In this document: piece after piece, positions 35,376 to 42,553 of the stretch
Position numbering within the stretch: the stretch's first letter is position 1
Layout: every line of letters starts with the position of its first letter
DNA from: DATMER01 sp963741305
Lineage (GTDB): Bacteria; Acidobacteriota; Thermoanaerobaculia; Multivoradales; UBA5704
Direction: 5' to 3'
Assembly: GCA_963741305.1 (NCBI GenBank)
Contig: CAVUHL010000003.1
Span: forward strand, 4,340,001-4,404,000
DNA: 64,000 bases
The notes under the pieces: model-generated
What the model was told of the DNA's origin: nothing
Seen by the model: the letters and a program-made list of their open reading frames with translations, nothing else
Database searches by the model: none
Translations under genes and position numbers: made by a program

Positions 35376-35750
35376 TCAAGACTTCGGGCGCTTGGCGCCG
35401 TACTTGGAACGTCCCTGTCGCCGGGCTTGTACGCCGACGGCATCCAGGGTGCCGCGAATCACGTGGTAGCGGACGCCCGGCAGATCCTTCACACGTCCCC
35501 CGCGGATGAGGACGATCGAGTGCTCCTGCAGGTTGTGGCCGACTCCGGGGATGTAGGTCGTCACTTCGATTCCGTTGGTAAGACGGACGCGGGCGACCTT
35601 GCGCAGCGCGGAGTTGGGCTTCTTGGGCGTCTGGGTGTAGACGCGGACGCAGACCCCACGCTTCTGCGGCGAAGCCTGCAGAGCTGGGCTCTTGGTCTTG
35701 GTGACCACGCGCTCGCGTCCCTTGCGGACCAGTTGGTGAATCGTCGGCAT
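35376..35750 (-). CDS. rpsL: 30S ribosomal protein S12
   Basis: 124 residues, first gene of the super-operon. MPTIHQLVRKGRERVVTKTK start; KPNSALRKVARVRLTNGIEV and GRGGRVKDLPGVRYHVIRGT-like segment (here IRGGRVKDLPGVRYH). The Lys in TPKKPNS, the usual streptomycin-resistance position, is the wild-type Lys. ATG at 35750; the upstream in-frame extension covers the leader and is not coding. Confidence 0.99.
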   Translation of the reverse strand: MPTIHQLVRKGRERVVTKTKSPALQASPQKRGVCVRVYTQTPKKPNSALRKVARVRLTNGIEVTTYIPGVGHNLQEHSIVLIRGGRVKDLPGVRYHVIRGTLDAVGVQARRQGRSKYGAKRPKS

Positions 35751-35846
35751 ACCTTCCAGATCTCCTCGATCCGTTGTCCAGTGACTGACACGAAGTGCCA
35801 CCGCCCCCATCACATGATGGGTTTGACGGCCAAGCTCGCCTCCAGC

Positions 35847-35866
35847 GCCAGCGAATACTCGCTGGC
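35847..35866 (-). promoter_or_regulatory. Leader hairpin upstream of rpsL
   Basis: A perfect 8-bp stem (35847-35854 with 35859-35866) with a 4-nt loop lies about 100 nt before the rpsL start. GCCAAGC/GCTTGGC segments around it can form a competing or extended stem. It is positioned for regulation of the ribosomal operon leader, but no known ribosomal-protein binding motif is recognisable. Confidence 0.5.
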
Positions 35867-35972
35867 TTGGCGGCCCCGAACGATGGTTCAGGGTTCGATG
35901 TGGCCTTCTCTGGCTAGAAGACAAACCGCCCCGGTCCCTGGCGGGACCCTCGGCGGAGCGCGAAACCCGCAG

Positions 35973-36002
35973 ATACTAACTGACGAGCTCGCGCGGAGTC
36001 AA
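35973..36002 (-). promoter_or_regulatory. Candidate sigma-70 promoter of the str-S10-spc-alpha operon
   Basis: On the minus strand TTGACT (36002-35997) and TAGTAT (35978-35973) are 18 nt apart, about 220 nt before rpsL. It is the best -35/-10 pair in the leader and faces the operon. Confidence 0.55.
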
Positions 36003-36160
36003 CCCTTCCCGCGACGAGCTATAAGCCTGTTCCCCTACTCAGGGGCCAGCGGGAGGCAGAGTATAGGGGAACGGAGGTCTCCGCGCAAGTGGCGAAGGTT
36101 TGCCTCGTCATCCCCGTGAGATGGGCACAACCGAGAGGGGGTGGCGTGTATTCCCTGAGG

Positions 36161-36320
36161 CCCTCACCCCCCGGCCCCCTCTCCCGGTCCACCCAAGCAC
36201 ACCCTCCCCGGGAGAGGGGGAGACTTGCTTTGGTTTGCTGTTGCTGTTGGGCAGGGCGGGGGCGCCCCTCTACCGGGGCGGGCGTGCTCGGGGGACCGGG
36301 AGAGGGGTCGGGGGTGAGGG
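36161..36320. repeat. Imperfect inverted repeat, dispersed GC-rich element
   Basis: The left arm 36161-36200 (CCCTCACCCCCCGGCCCCCT...) pairs imperfectly with 36284-36320 (...GGGGTCGGGGGTGAGGG). The stretch 36161-36227 is almost identical to 51366-51431. The element fills most of the 325-nt space between the rpsL promoter and the MgtC gene. It resembles the interspersed GGGAGAGGG/CCCTCTCCC repeats seen in other large genomes. Confidence 0.75.
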
Positions 36321-36328
36321 CTCCGGCC

Positions 36329-37567
36329 TCAAGGCCACAGCCACAGGATCAGCCCCCCGCCCACCATCGCCGCCCCGAACAGCATCGCGATCCGGCCCAG
36401 GAGAGCCCGCGATCCCAAGGCCGCCACGATCCCTGCCTTGAAACCCAGGTTCGACATCGACGCCAGCAGGATTGCCCGCCACCCCGTGTCCGGATCGAGC
36501 CGGGACGACTGGACGAGCCGTGAGGTGGACAGAGTAATGGCGTCCACGTCGGTCAGTCCGGAGATTGCGGCCACTATATAAAGGCCAGCGGTACCGAAGC
36601 GGTCGCGGGCGAAGGCCACGGCCAGGAGGACGGCGGCATACAGGGCGCCGAAGATCAGGGCTGCCTTGAGCTCGGCCGGGTTCCCAGGCTCCGGCAGCTC
36701 GTCGTCGCCATCGCGTCCCAGCAGCCAGGCCGCGCCCGACACCACGGCGCAGACGCCGAGCATGGCGGCCAGCGGAGGTGCGAGGTCGAGCAGCCGTCCC
36801 CTGGCCACGGCGGTGATCTCTACAAGGACCCTTCCGTAGACCACCGTCGAGGCGAGCATGATGACCAGGGCGGCGAGCCGGGAGAGGTCAGCGTTCTCGC
36901 GGCTGCGCTTGGCGAAGCTTGCGGTCGTGGCCGTGCTCGAGATAAGCCCGCCCAGAATCCCGGCAAGGACGGTCCCCGCCCCGGAGCCGAACAGCTTGTA
37001 TGCCACATACCCGGCCAGGGACAGTCCCACGATCAGGACGACCATCCACCATATCTGGTAGGGGTTCAGGACTCCATAAGGTCCCATGTCGCGGTCGGGC
37101 AGGACCGGGAGGATGACCAGCGCGATTAGGACGAACTGCATGGTGGCGCGCAGATCCTTCTCGCCGATCTTCTCCACGACGCCATGAATCGACTCGCGGA
37201 AGTGCAGGAGCACGACCACGGCCCCGGCCAGGACGACCGGCACGGCCATGGATCCAGTGACCACCCAGGCGCCCAGGCCGAAGACGACGAGAGCGGCGAA
37301 CTCGGTCGTCTGCCCCGGCTCGGCCTCGCGGTTCTGCATCCGGACCAGGTTCCCGGCCGTGATGAGAAGGGCCGTTACCAGGAAGCCGACGACAAGGATC
37401 CATCCCCCGTAGGTCTTGGCGAGCTGGGCGCAAACGGCCCCGAAGAGAGAGATCAGGGCGAACGTCCGGATCCCCGCGATGACCGAGTCCACCTTCTCCC
37501 GCTGGAGTCCCACCAGGAGCCCCAGGCCGAGCGCAACGGCGAGCCGTATGAAGATGTCAGGGATCAT
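36329..37567 (-). CDS. MgtC/SapB-DUF4010 family membrane protein
   Basis: 412 residues with about twelve hydrophobic helices. The N-terminal MgtC-type domain has RLAVALGLGLLVGLQREK and GIRTFALISLFGAV. The C-terminal half is DUF4010 (LVQSSRLDPDTGWRAILLAS, SNLGFKAGI). MgtC relatives protect against acid or low-Mg conditions or modulate ATP synthase; for the fused DUF4010 type the role is unknown. It is a single-gene unit between the operon promoter region and a secreted TenA-like gene. Confidence 0.9.
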   Translation of the reverse strand: MIPDIFIRLAVALGLGLLVGLQREKVDSVIAGIRTFALISLFGAVCAQLAKTYGGWILVVGFLVTALLITAGNLVRMQNREAEPGQTTEFAALVVFGLGAWVVTGSMAVPVVLAGAVVVLLHFRESIHGVVEKIGEKDLRATMQFVLIALVILPVLPDRDMGPYGVLNPYQIWWMVVLIVGLSLAGYVAYKLFGSGAGTVLAGILGGLISSTATTASFAKRSRENADLSRLAALVIMLASTVVYGRVLVEITAVARGRLLDLAPPLAAMLGVCAVVSGAAWLLGRDGDDELPEPGNPAELKAALIFGALYAAVLLAVAFARDRFGTAGLYIVAAISGLTDVDAITLSTSRLVQSSRLDPDTGWRAILLASMSNLGFKAGIVAALGSRALLGRIAMLFGAAMVGGGLILWLWP

Positions 37568-37607
37568 GGGCGCGGGAAGGATTGTAGCGTTCCTGCCCGC
37601 CCCCAGG

Positions 37608-38429
37608 TCAGTTAGGCGTCCAGGTCACGGGCAGCGGCGAGCCGGGGGGATCAGAGGCCGCCTGCCAGAAATCCAGCTCATAGGCCTGGAGCAGCCTTGC
37701 CGACCGCCGTACGTCCCGAGGGCAGGCGCCCTGCCGCAGCCCGTCCGCAATGACCTCGATGGCGTCATCCTCGAAGCCGGGGATCGGCTCGGCGAAGAAC
37801 GAGAAGAACTCCACCTCCGCGGGTGTGAACCCGTACACCTCCACCAGCGCATCGCGGACACGCGCCATGTTTTCGCCGAAAACGCCGAAGTTCACCAGGA
37901 ACGAGGCAGCCGCGGAAGCGCGGTCCGCGTGGGAGGCGATCCAGGCGACGCGCGACGGATAGGTCTGGCTCTTGGGCCGCGGCTCGTAAGCAATCAGATC
38001 CGCCTCGCTGAGCCCGACGGTCTCGGCGAAGTCGAGCACGAGCGGCAGAGCGAGAGATTCGCCGAAGGCGAGACCGCCGAAGAACTGGCTCCCTGGGTAG
38101 TCCCATCGGTCAGCCATCCGCTTGAAGCTCCTCAGGTCGCTTCGGATGATGCTGTACTCCTCGGCCACCACCGCGGCGATCACCTCGACCGAGGCCGTGC
38201 CTGCCTCCACCTGGGTCACGAGCTCGACGCTGCGGATCTGATCCTCGACCGCCGCCAGATCCGTCCGGATCTGTTCCACCAGCAAGCGTGCCTTGGCGCG
38301 GGCGGCCTCCCTGCCGCGGGGAGCGCCGCAGGTGTCGAGGCCGCTGCTCTGCGCCGCGAGGCTGGCGCTCGTCAGGGCCATCAGGACCAAGCCTATCGAG
38401 ACGACTTGGAACAGGGTCTTGAGCTTCAT
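37608..38429 (-). CDS. Secreted TenA/PqqC-like (heme-oxygenase fold) protein
   Basis: 273 residues. ATG at 38429 has GGAGG upstream; a signal peptide ends near residue 26 (ASLAAQ). The remaining helical sequence (FFGGLAFGESLALPLV; VNFGVFGENMARVRDALVEV; FFSFFAEPIPGFEDDAIEVI) looks like a TENA/THI-4 or PqqC-like domain. Cytoplasmic members are thiaminases or pyrimidine salvage enzymes; an exported one is unusual, and I would not assign a reaction. The C-terminus (ELDFWQAASDPPGSPLPV) recurs in diverged form in a short ORF at 39367-39471. Assignment to the fold is by pattern only. Confidence 0.6.
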   Translation of the reverse strand: MKLKTLFQVVSIGLVLMALTSASLAAQSSGLDTCGAPRGREAARAKARLLVEQIRTDLAAVEDQIRSVELVTQVEAGTASVEVIAAVVAEEYSIIRSDLRSFKRMADRWDYPGSQFFGGLAFGESLALPLVLDFAETVGLSEADLIAYEPRPKSQTYPSRVAWIASHADRASAAASFLVNFGVFGENMARVRDALVEVYGFTPAEVEFFSFFAEPIPGFEDDAIEVIADGLRQGACPRDVRRSARLLQAYELDFWQAASDPPGSPLPVTWTPN

Positions 38430-38521
38430 GAGAATCCTCCTCTGGTCATCCATTCTTGATACGCAGGCGGCCCTTCCTACCCGCCATGCCGGCCCGCCAT
38501 GCCGGGAGGAGTACTCCTATC

Positions 38522-39325
38522 TCAGCGAGAGCCGCCGGCCAGTTCGTCGAAAACCCCAAGCACCGTCTCCGGGCGGGCACGGACCCAGTAGTTCTCGGTC
38601 AGGTCCCGCCAACGGACGGTGCTCGTCGGGTCGATCAGGAATTCCCCCGGCCGGGAGATGTCAGCGCCCTTCCCTCCCCCTGAATGAAGAAGGTCATAGC
38701 GGCGGATGACCTCGGCCTTCGGGTCACTCAGGACGGGAAACGTCCAGCCGGTCTTCGCGATGTGCTCGCGATTGGTCTCGGGTGGATCGACGCTGATCGC
38801 AACGGGCCGGATGCCGCGAGCCTCGAATTCGGGGAGCCGTTCCTGGAAACTCCGTAACTCGGAGTTACAGGACGGTCACCAGTACCCCCGATAGAAGATG
38901 AGGAGTACCCACGTGCCAGGAGCCGCACTGCCTGGTTCCGCAAGAAGGCTGGAGAGCCGCACGGGCTTGCCCTGGGAATCCGGAAGGGTGAAGTCCGGGG
39001 CCTTCTCCCCCACCTTCGGAGCGCCCGCGGATTGCGGCAACTGCCGGGCCAGGGAGAGGGTCATGAAGAGGAAGAACCCGAGGACGGCCAGGCTGAGCAC
39101 GCCGAAGATCGGGGCCGCGATACGGCCTCGGTAGCGCTCCGGCTGCCGGAAGGCGCGGACGATCCCCATTCCCACCAGCCCGAGCCCGAGGGCGAAGAGC
39201 AGCCAGTTGGCCCAGGGAATGTCGCGGGTGGCGGGGAACTGGGCGAAGAACATCGGGTAGCTGATGAAGGCGATCCCGCAGAGGAGGAAGCCGGCGAGGG
39301 GGAGGAGGTTGCGGTGGCGTGGCAT
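38522..39325 (-). CDS. Membrane-anchored AhpC/TSA-family peroxiredoxin-like selenoprotein (Sec150, TGA recoded)
   Basis: 267 codons if the in-frame TGA at 38878-38876 is read as selenocysteine. Three transmembrane helices (about 8-28, 38-60, 70-95) are followed by a thioredoxin fold: VGEKAPDFTLPDSQGKPVRL, then FYRGYW-U150-PSC153-NSELRSF. This is a UxxC redox motif where relatives have CxxC. Downstream sequence is clearly coding in the same frame (RPVAISVDPPETNREH; WTFPVLSDPKAEVIRRYDLL; GEFLIDPTSTVRW), ending in TGA at 38522-38524. The frame is intact apart from the TGA, and a SECIS-like hairpin follows it at once. Likely role: membrane-attached thiol peroxidase or disulfide oxidoreductase. 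No strong Shine-Dalgarno at the ATG. SelA, SelB and tRNA-Sec must be elsewhere in the genome. Confidence 0.87.
38852..38871 (-). promoter_or_regulatory. Bacterial SECIS-like hairpin
   Basis: Four nt after the UGA on the mRNA, two G-C pairs (38852/38853 with 38871/38870), a single bulged U (complement of 38869) and six further pairs (38854-38859 with 38863-38868) close a small loop containing G. A bulged U under a short upper stem just 3' of UGA is the hallmark of bacterial SECIS elements recognised by SelB. Confidence 0.65.
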
Positions 39326-39366
39326 GCGGGGAGTTTATCTTGCTCTCCATCCGTTGCGGAAACCGG

Positions 39367-39471
39367 TCAGTCGGGAATCCAGCTCACGGGCGGCGGCGAG
39401 TTGGGAAGATTGGAGCCCGCCGGCCGGAAGTCCAGCTCACAGCACTCTCGTGGAATCGACGGCTCTGGCAT
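39367..39471 (-). pseudogene. Short ORF repeating the C-terminus of the TenA-like protein
   Basis: A 34-codon frame ends ELDFRPAGSNLPNSPPPV-SWIPD. It aligns with the C-terminus ELDFWQAASDPPGSPLPV-TWTPN of the secreted protein encoded at 37608-38429. No RBS is evident. It is probably a leftover of a second, deleted copy of that gene, split from the first by the selenoprotein gene. Confidence 0.45.
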
Positions 39472-39486
39472 CCTTCTGGCGACCGC

Positions 39487-40398
39487 TTACGGCTCGAGCA
39501 CGACCATCGGACAAATCACTCGGTTGCTTACCGCAAAATAACCCATTGAACCATCATGCTTGAAGCTCTCATCGGAAAGCTTAGCATCTGATGGCCCATC
39601 AAACACAAAGCTGCATATGCCCGAGCCATAGTTGCCCAATTTACTCGATTTACCGCATTGACGAAATACGTGCCGGCTACCGAGGCCTCCACCGGTAAGC
39701 TTGTTGTATTCGTCAAAGTGGCCTGCATGCGCACACAGACTACACTTATCACACAGAACTATTTCGTGCGGCGCATTCTCGATCCAGATCGGGCAGCCAC
39801 TCCCTCCGCACTTCACATTAAGTTCAACAGAACTGGCCGGCAAGCTTATCTTAAGCTGTTCGGATCGGACGCCTGATTTGAACACAATGGCTTCCGCAGC
39901 AGCCTGCTCGTGTGCCACATTACCACGCGTTATAAACTTGAAAGCGTAAGCTCTCCTCTCTCCATTTTCCTCGTCTTCGTCGAACGCGCAAGTCAAAGCC
40001 TCTTCCCATCCAAATGAACCTTGGGCCACGACATTAGCAGCTATTAAACCTTTATCCAGTTTCGCGAAAAGACCGTCAACGTTTTTCATATGAACCAGCC
40101 AGCCATCGCCAGAAGATGTCGAGGAGTCCGGCAACACGCCAGCGGGCTTCAATTGCAAGCCTTTCGTCGCAGGCATGGGTGCAGGGTCCAGGACAAAGGC
40201 ACCCTCCAGCCTGCAGATGCAATAAGCTTTCCTAGCAGAGCAGCTTGCCGGGCAACTGTCTACCTGATTCAACCTCACCGTTAGTGTCGGTGCGTGATTA
40301 TCGCTCCTCAGCAGGAAGGCCGTTAGGGTACCAGGCTGCCCCACTGGTGCGAATGCTATCAGCCCCGAAAAGATAAGAAGAACAGTTCCCCCAGTCAT
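39487..40398 (-). CDS. Cys-rich paralog 1 of a CHAT-associated family of unknown function
   Basis: 303 residues. I do not recognise a named family. It shares with the next two genes an N-terminal hydrophobic FSGLIAFAP element followed by LTAFLLRSDNHAPTL, a central SFGWEEALTCAFDED block, a CPIWIENAP block, a Cys cluster (CDKCSLC) followed by HFDEYNKL, and an exact C-terminal signature AVSNRVICPM. AAGGAG precedes the ATG. Composition is clearly more AT-rich than the ribosomal region. Third paralog, and last gene, downstream of the CHAT-TPR gene. Confidence 0.75.
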   Translation of the reverse strand: MTGGTVLLIFSGLIAFAPVGQPGTLTAFLLRSDNHAPTLTVRLNQVDSCPASCSARKAYCICRLEGAFVLDPAPMPATKGLQLKPAGVLPDSSTSSGDGWLVHMKNVDGLFAKLDKGLIAANVVAQGSFGWEEALTCAFDEDEENGERRAYAFKFITRGNVAHEQAAAEAIVFKSGVRSEQLKISLPASSVELNVKCGGSGCPIWIENAPHEIVLCDKCSLCAHAGHFDEYNKLTGGGLGSRHVFRQCGKSSKLGNYGSGICSFVFDGPSDAKLSDESFKHDGSMGYFAVSNRVICPMVVLEP

Positions 40399-40465
40399 CT
40401 TAACTCCTTCCGAAGCAAAGCCGCTTCGACAGAAACGGACGACTCGAATACGGACTCAGCCATGT

Positions 40466-41428
40466 CTAGTCTGGTGCTAGGATCGCAGGCGGGCATATGA
40501 CTCTATTGCTTACCGCGGTCGGCACAGCGCGCGGCGGGAGGTGGTTTAGCACCTCGCACAGCGCAGGCAACTCGTCGCGTACATTTCTATAATGCTTGGC
40601 CTTACACAGGCGATGAGGGCTCACGCCAAATGGGTCACCAGTCAACTGCCGATATTCCAGGAAGTGCTCTCCCTCCTTTTTGCTTTCGCCACAGTCTTCG
40701 CACAGTTCCTCTGAATTATCGGGGAGTTCCATAACATTTGTAATCAGAACAGGGCAACTATCTCTATCTGGGCAGATCAGGATTAAATCGGCGACAGGCT
40801 TCCCTCGCTGCTCCAATTTAATCGTTACCTCCTGAGACGTGTTTGTCGATTCAAAGACTACAAGCTCTGGTGTGGCCTGCATCAGATTGTCTACAAAGGC
40901 TACATCAAACTTAACTGCATAGATCCTCCTCATCTTGACTTTGTCCACCTCACAAAGCGCCTCCTCGAATCGACAGGTCGCGGCATCGACCCAGTTAAAG
41001 GAAACCTGCCCTTTCACATATTTTTGAATCTTTTCTGTCTTAAGGCTTGCGACGCTTGCTTTTACATTCCACATGTTCACAAGCCAAGATATATCACCGA
41101 CATTTTTATCAAGCAGTTCTACAGGAGGCTTGGTGGGCAACGACTTGGTCGACTTATACTCGCCCACTATAGAGACGGCGACACCCTTATCCTTATCGAG
41201 ATCACAGTCACAAAAGGTATTCGCCTCGTCCTTTTCACAGTACCCACTAAGGTAGCTAGTATAGGGACATTTCCCGCCCTTTAAGCTTCCCAGCGGTATC
41301 CTAAGCCGTTGATCGTGCTTAGCTACATTGATCAGAAAAGCATTAACCTGGTTAGGCTCAGGAAACTCTGGGACGAAGGCGATTACACCACTGAAGAATA
41401 GTAGGACGATGCCAATATCAGCGTTCAT
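40466..41428 (-). CDS. Cys-rich paralog 2 of a CHAT-associated family of unknown function
   Basis: 320 residues, same architecture as its neighbours: FSGVIAFVP, VNAFLINVAKHDQRLRIPL, a CDCDLDKD Cys motif, SFNWVDAATCRFEE, CPVLITNV, CEDCGESKKEGEHFLEYRQL and the C-terminal AVSNRVICPPAIL. GAGGT precedes the ATG. It has the lowest GC of the window (43% in a sampled 60-nt line), suggesting a different history from its surroundings. Confidence 0.75.
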   Translation of the reverse strand: MNADIGIVLLFFSGVIAFVPEFPEPNQVNAFLINVAKHDQRLRIPLGSLKGGKCPYTSYLSGYCEKDEANTFCDCDLDKDKGVAVSIVGEYKSTKSLPTKPPVELLDKNVGDISWLVNMWNVKASVASLKTEKIQKYVKGQVSFNWVDAATCRFEEALCEVDKVKMRRIYAVKFDVAFVDNLMQATPELVVFESTNTSQEVTIKLEQRGKPVADLILICPDRDSCPVLITNVMELPDNSEELCEDCGESKKEGEHFLEYRQLTGDPFGVSPHRLCKAKHYRNVRDELPALCEVLNHLPPRAVPTAVSNRVICPPAILAPD

Positions 41429-41502
41429 TCCAGTACCTCTCTCCTATCTTGGCGCAGCTAGTATTGATCACTGTCTAATCTCCGGCGACAACTCAAGATT
41501 GC

Positions 41503-42516
41503 TCAGGGATCAAGAATGGCCATCGGGCAGATGACCCTGTTGCTGACTGCTCTTCTACCGTTGAGTTCCGCGAGTTCTTCGGCGAGGAGGCGTTCCCACG
41601 GTTTAAGGTTCTTTTCGTCAATCCCGAAAAGGTCCGGGCATTCTTCGAACGGCGCACGAGAGAGAGTGACATACCTGTCGCATCTGCGATGCGGCACAGC
41701 TCTTTCGGCAAGGGGAGGCGGATTTCTCAGCAGGGAATAGTAGTGGCTGAAATGACGGCCGATTGCACAACGCTCGTCCTCGCAGCTTTCGCAGTCTTCA
41801 TACGCCTCCGCTCTGTTAGAGATCGCTACAGGGCACACGCCGTCTTTACATTCAAGTCTCAGCTCCCTGGTAGGATCACCCGAACGATCGACGATGCGGA
41901 TGGTCAGTCGGTGCCTGCTCAAGCTACTTCTGAATACCGCCAGCTCCGCGACCGCCTGCGCATGGCTATCTTGCGCACCACCCACCGGACGGAAGCCAAA
42001 AGAAAATACTTTACGCTGATTGCCATTGATTTCCTCATCGAAAGCACAGGTGGTGGCGGACGTCCACCCAAAGGAGACCCTGGCGGCTGATCCTTCTTCA
42101 AGCCCGCTTTCGCCCAGCGCGTTGGTGCCTCCAACATTAGCCAGCCTTGACATCCAGGAAAGATGCAGCGCGTTCGCGCCGGACGGCAAAACATCGAACG
42201 GGCCTGTCCTCATGTAGCCACGACTCTGCGCCGGGCCCGGATCAAAGCTAATTGTGGCATCGACCAGTGAACAGTCGCAGTCTTCGGGAGCCTTAACAGG
42301 CACCCCAGCGCAGCCCGCGGCTCGGCACTTCTGGAGGGCATCATCCAGAGGATTCGAAAGCAGGAAACTCGAAAGAGGGACACGAAGCCTCGCTTTATGG
42401 GGGGCGGTGCCAGGTACCTTCAGAAGATAGGCCGTCATAAGGCTGGGATGCCTAGCGTCGTTCGGCACAAACGCAATCAAGCCGGAAACAATTAGAATAA
42501 GCGTGGCGTTGCCCAT
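41503..42516 (-). CDS. Cys-rich paralog 3 of a CHAT-associated family of unknown function
   Basis: 337 residues from ATG at 42516 (GAGAGGG upstream). Motifs: VSGLIAFVP, MTAYLLKVPGTAPHKARLRV, CDCSL, SFGWTSATTCAFDEE, CPVAISNR, CESCEDERCAIGRHFSHYYSLL and C-terminal AVSNRVICPMAIL. It begins 38 nt after the CHAT gene ends and is therefore probably in one operon with it. The N-terminal hydrophobic stretch lacks the basic residues of a signal peptide, so export is uncertain. Confidence 0.77.
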   Translation of the reverse strand: MGNATLILIVSGLIAFVPNDARHPSLMTAYLLKVPGTAPHKARLRVPLSSFLLSNPLDDALQKCRAAGCAGVPVKAPEDCDCSLVDATISFDPGPAQSRGYMRTGPFDVLPSGANALHLSWMSRLANVGGTNALGESGLEEGSAARVSFGWTSATTCAFDEEINGNQRKVFSFGFRPVGGAQDSHAQAVAELAVFRSSLSRHRLTIRIVDRSGDPTRELRLECKDGVCPVAISNRAEAYEDCESCEDERCAIGRHFSHYYSLLRNPPPLAERAVPHRRCDRYVTLSRAPFEECPDLFGIDEKNLKPWERLLAEELAELNGRRAVSNRVICPMAILDP

Positions 42517-42553
42517 GTGCACCCTCTCTTCAAATTGCTTTGTCCACACATAG

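Noticed and set aside
38876..39325. Truncated 149-residue thioredoxin-like pseudogene
   Set aside because: The downstream frame is intact, homologous and preceded by a SECIS-like hairpin; recoding of TGA explains it better.
39487..42516. Bacterial gasdermins next to a protease
   Set aside because: Considered because of the adjacent CHAT protease, but the proteins are Cys-rich with conserved C-terminal signatures and show no gasdermin-like pattern that I can recognise.
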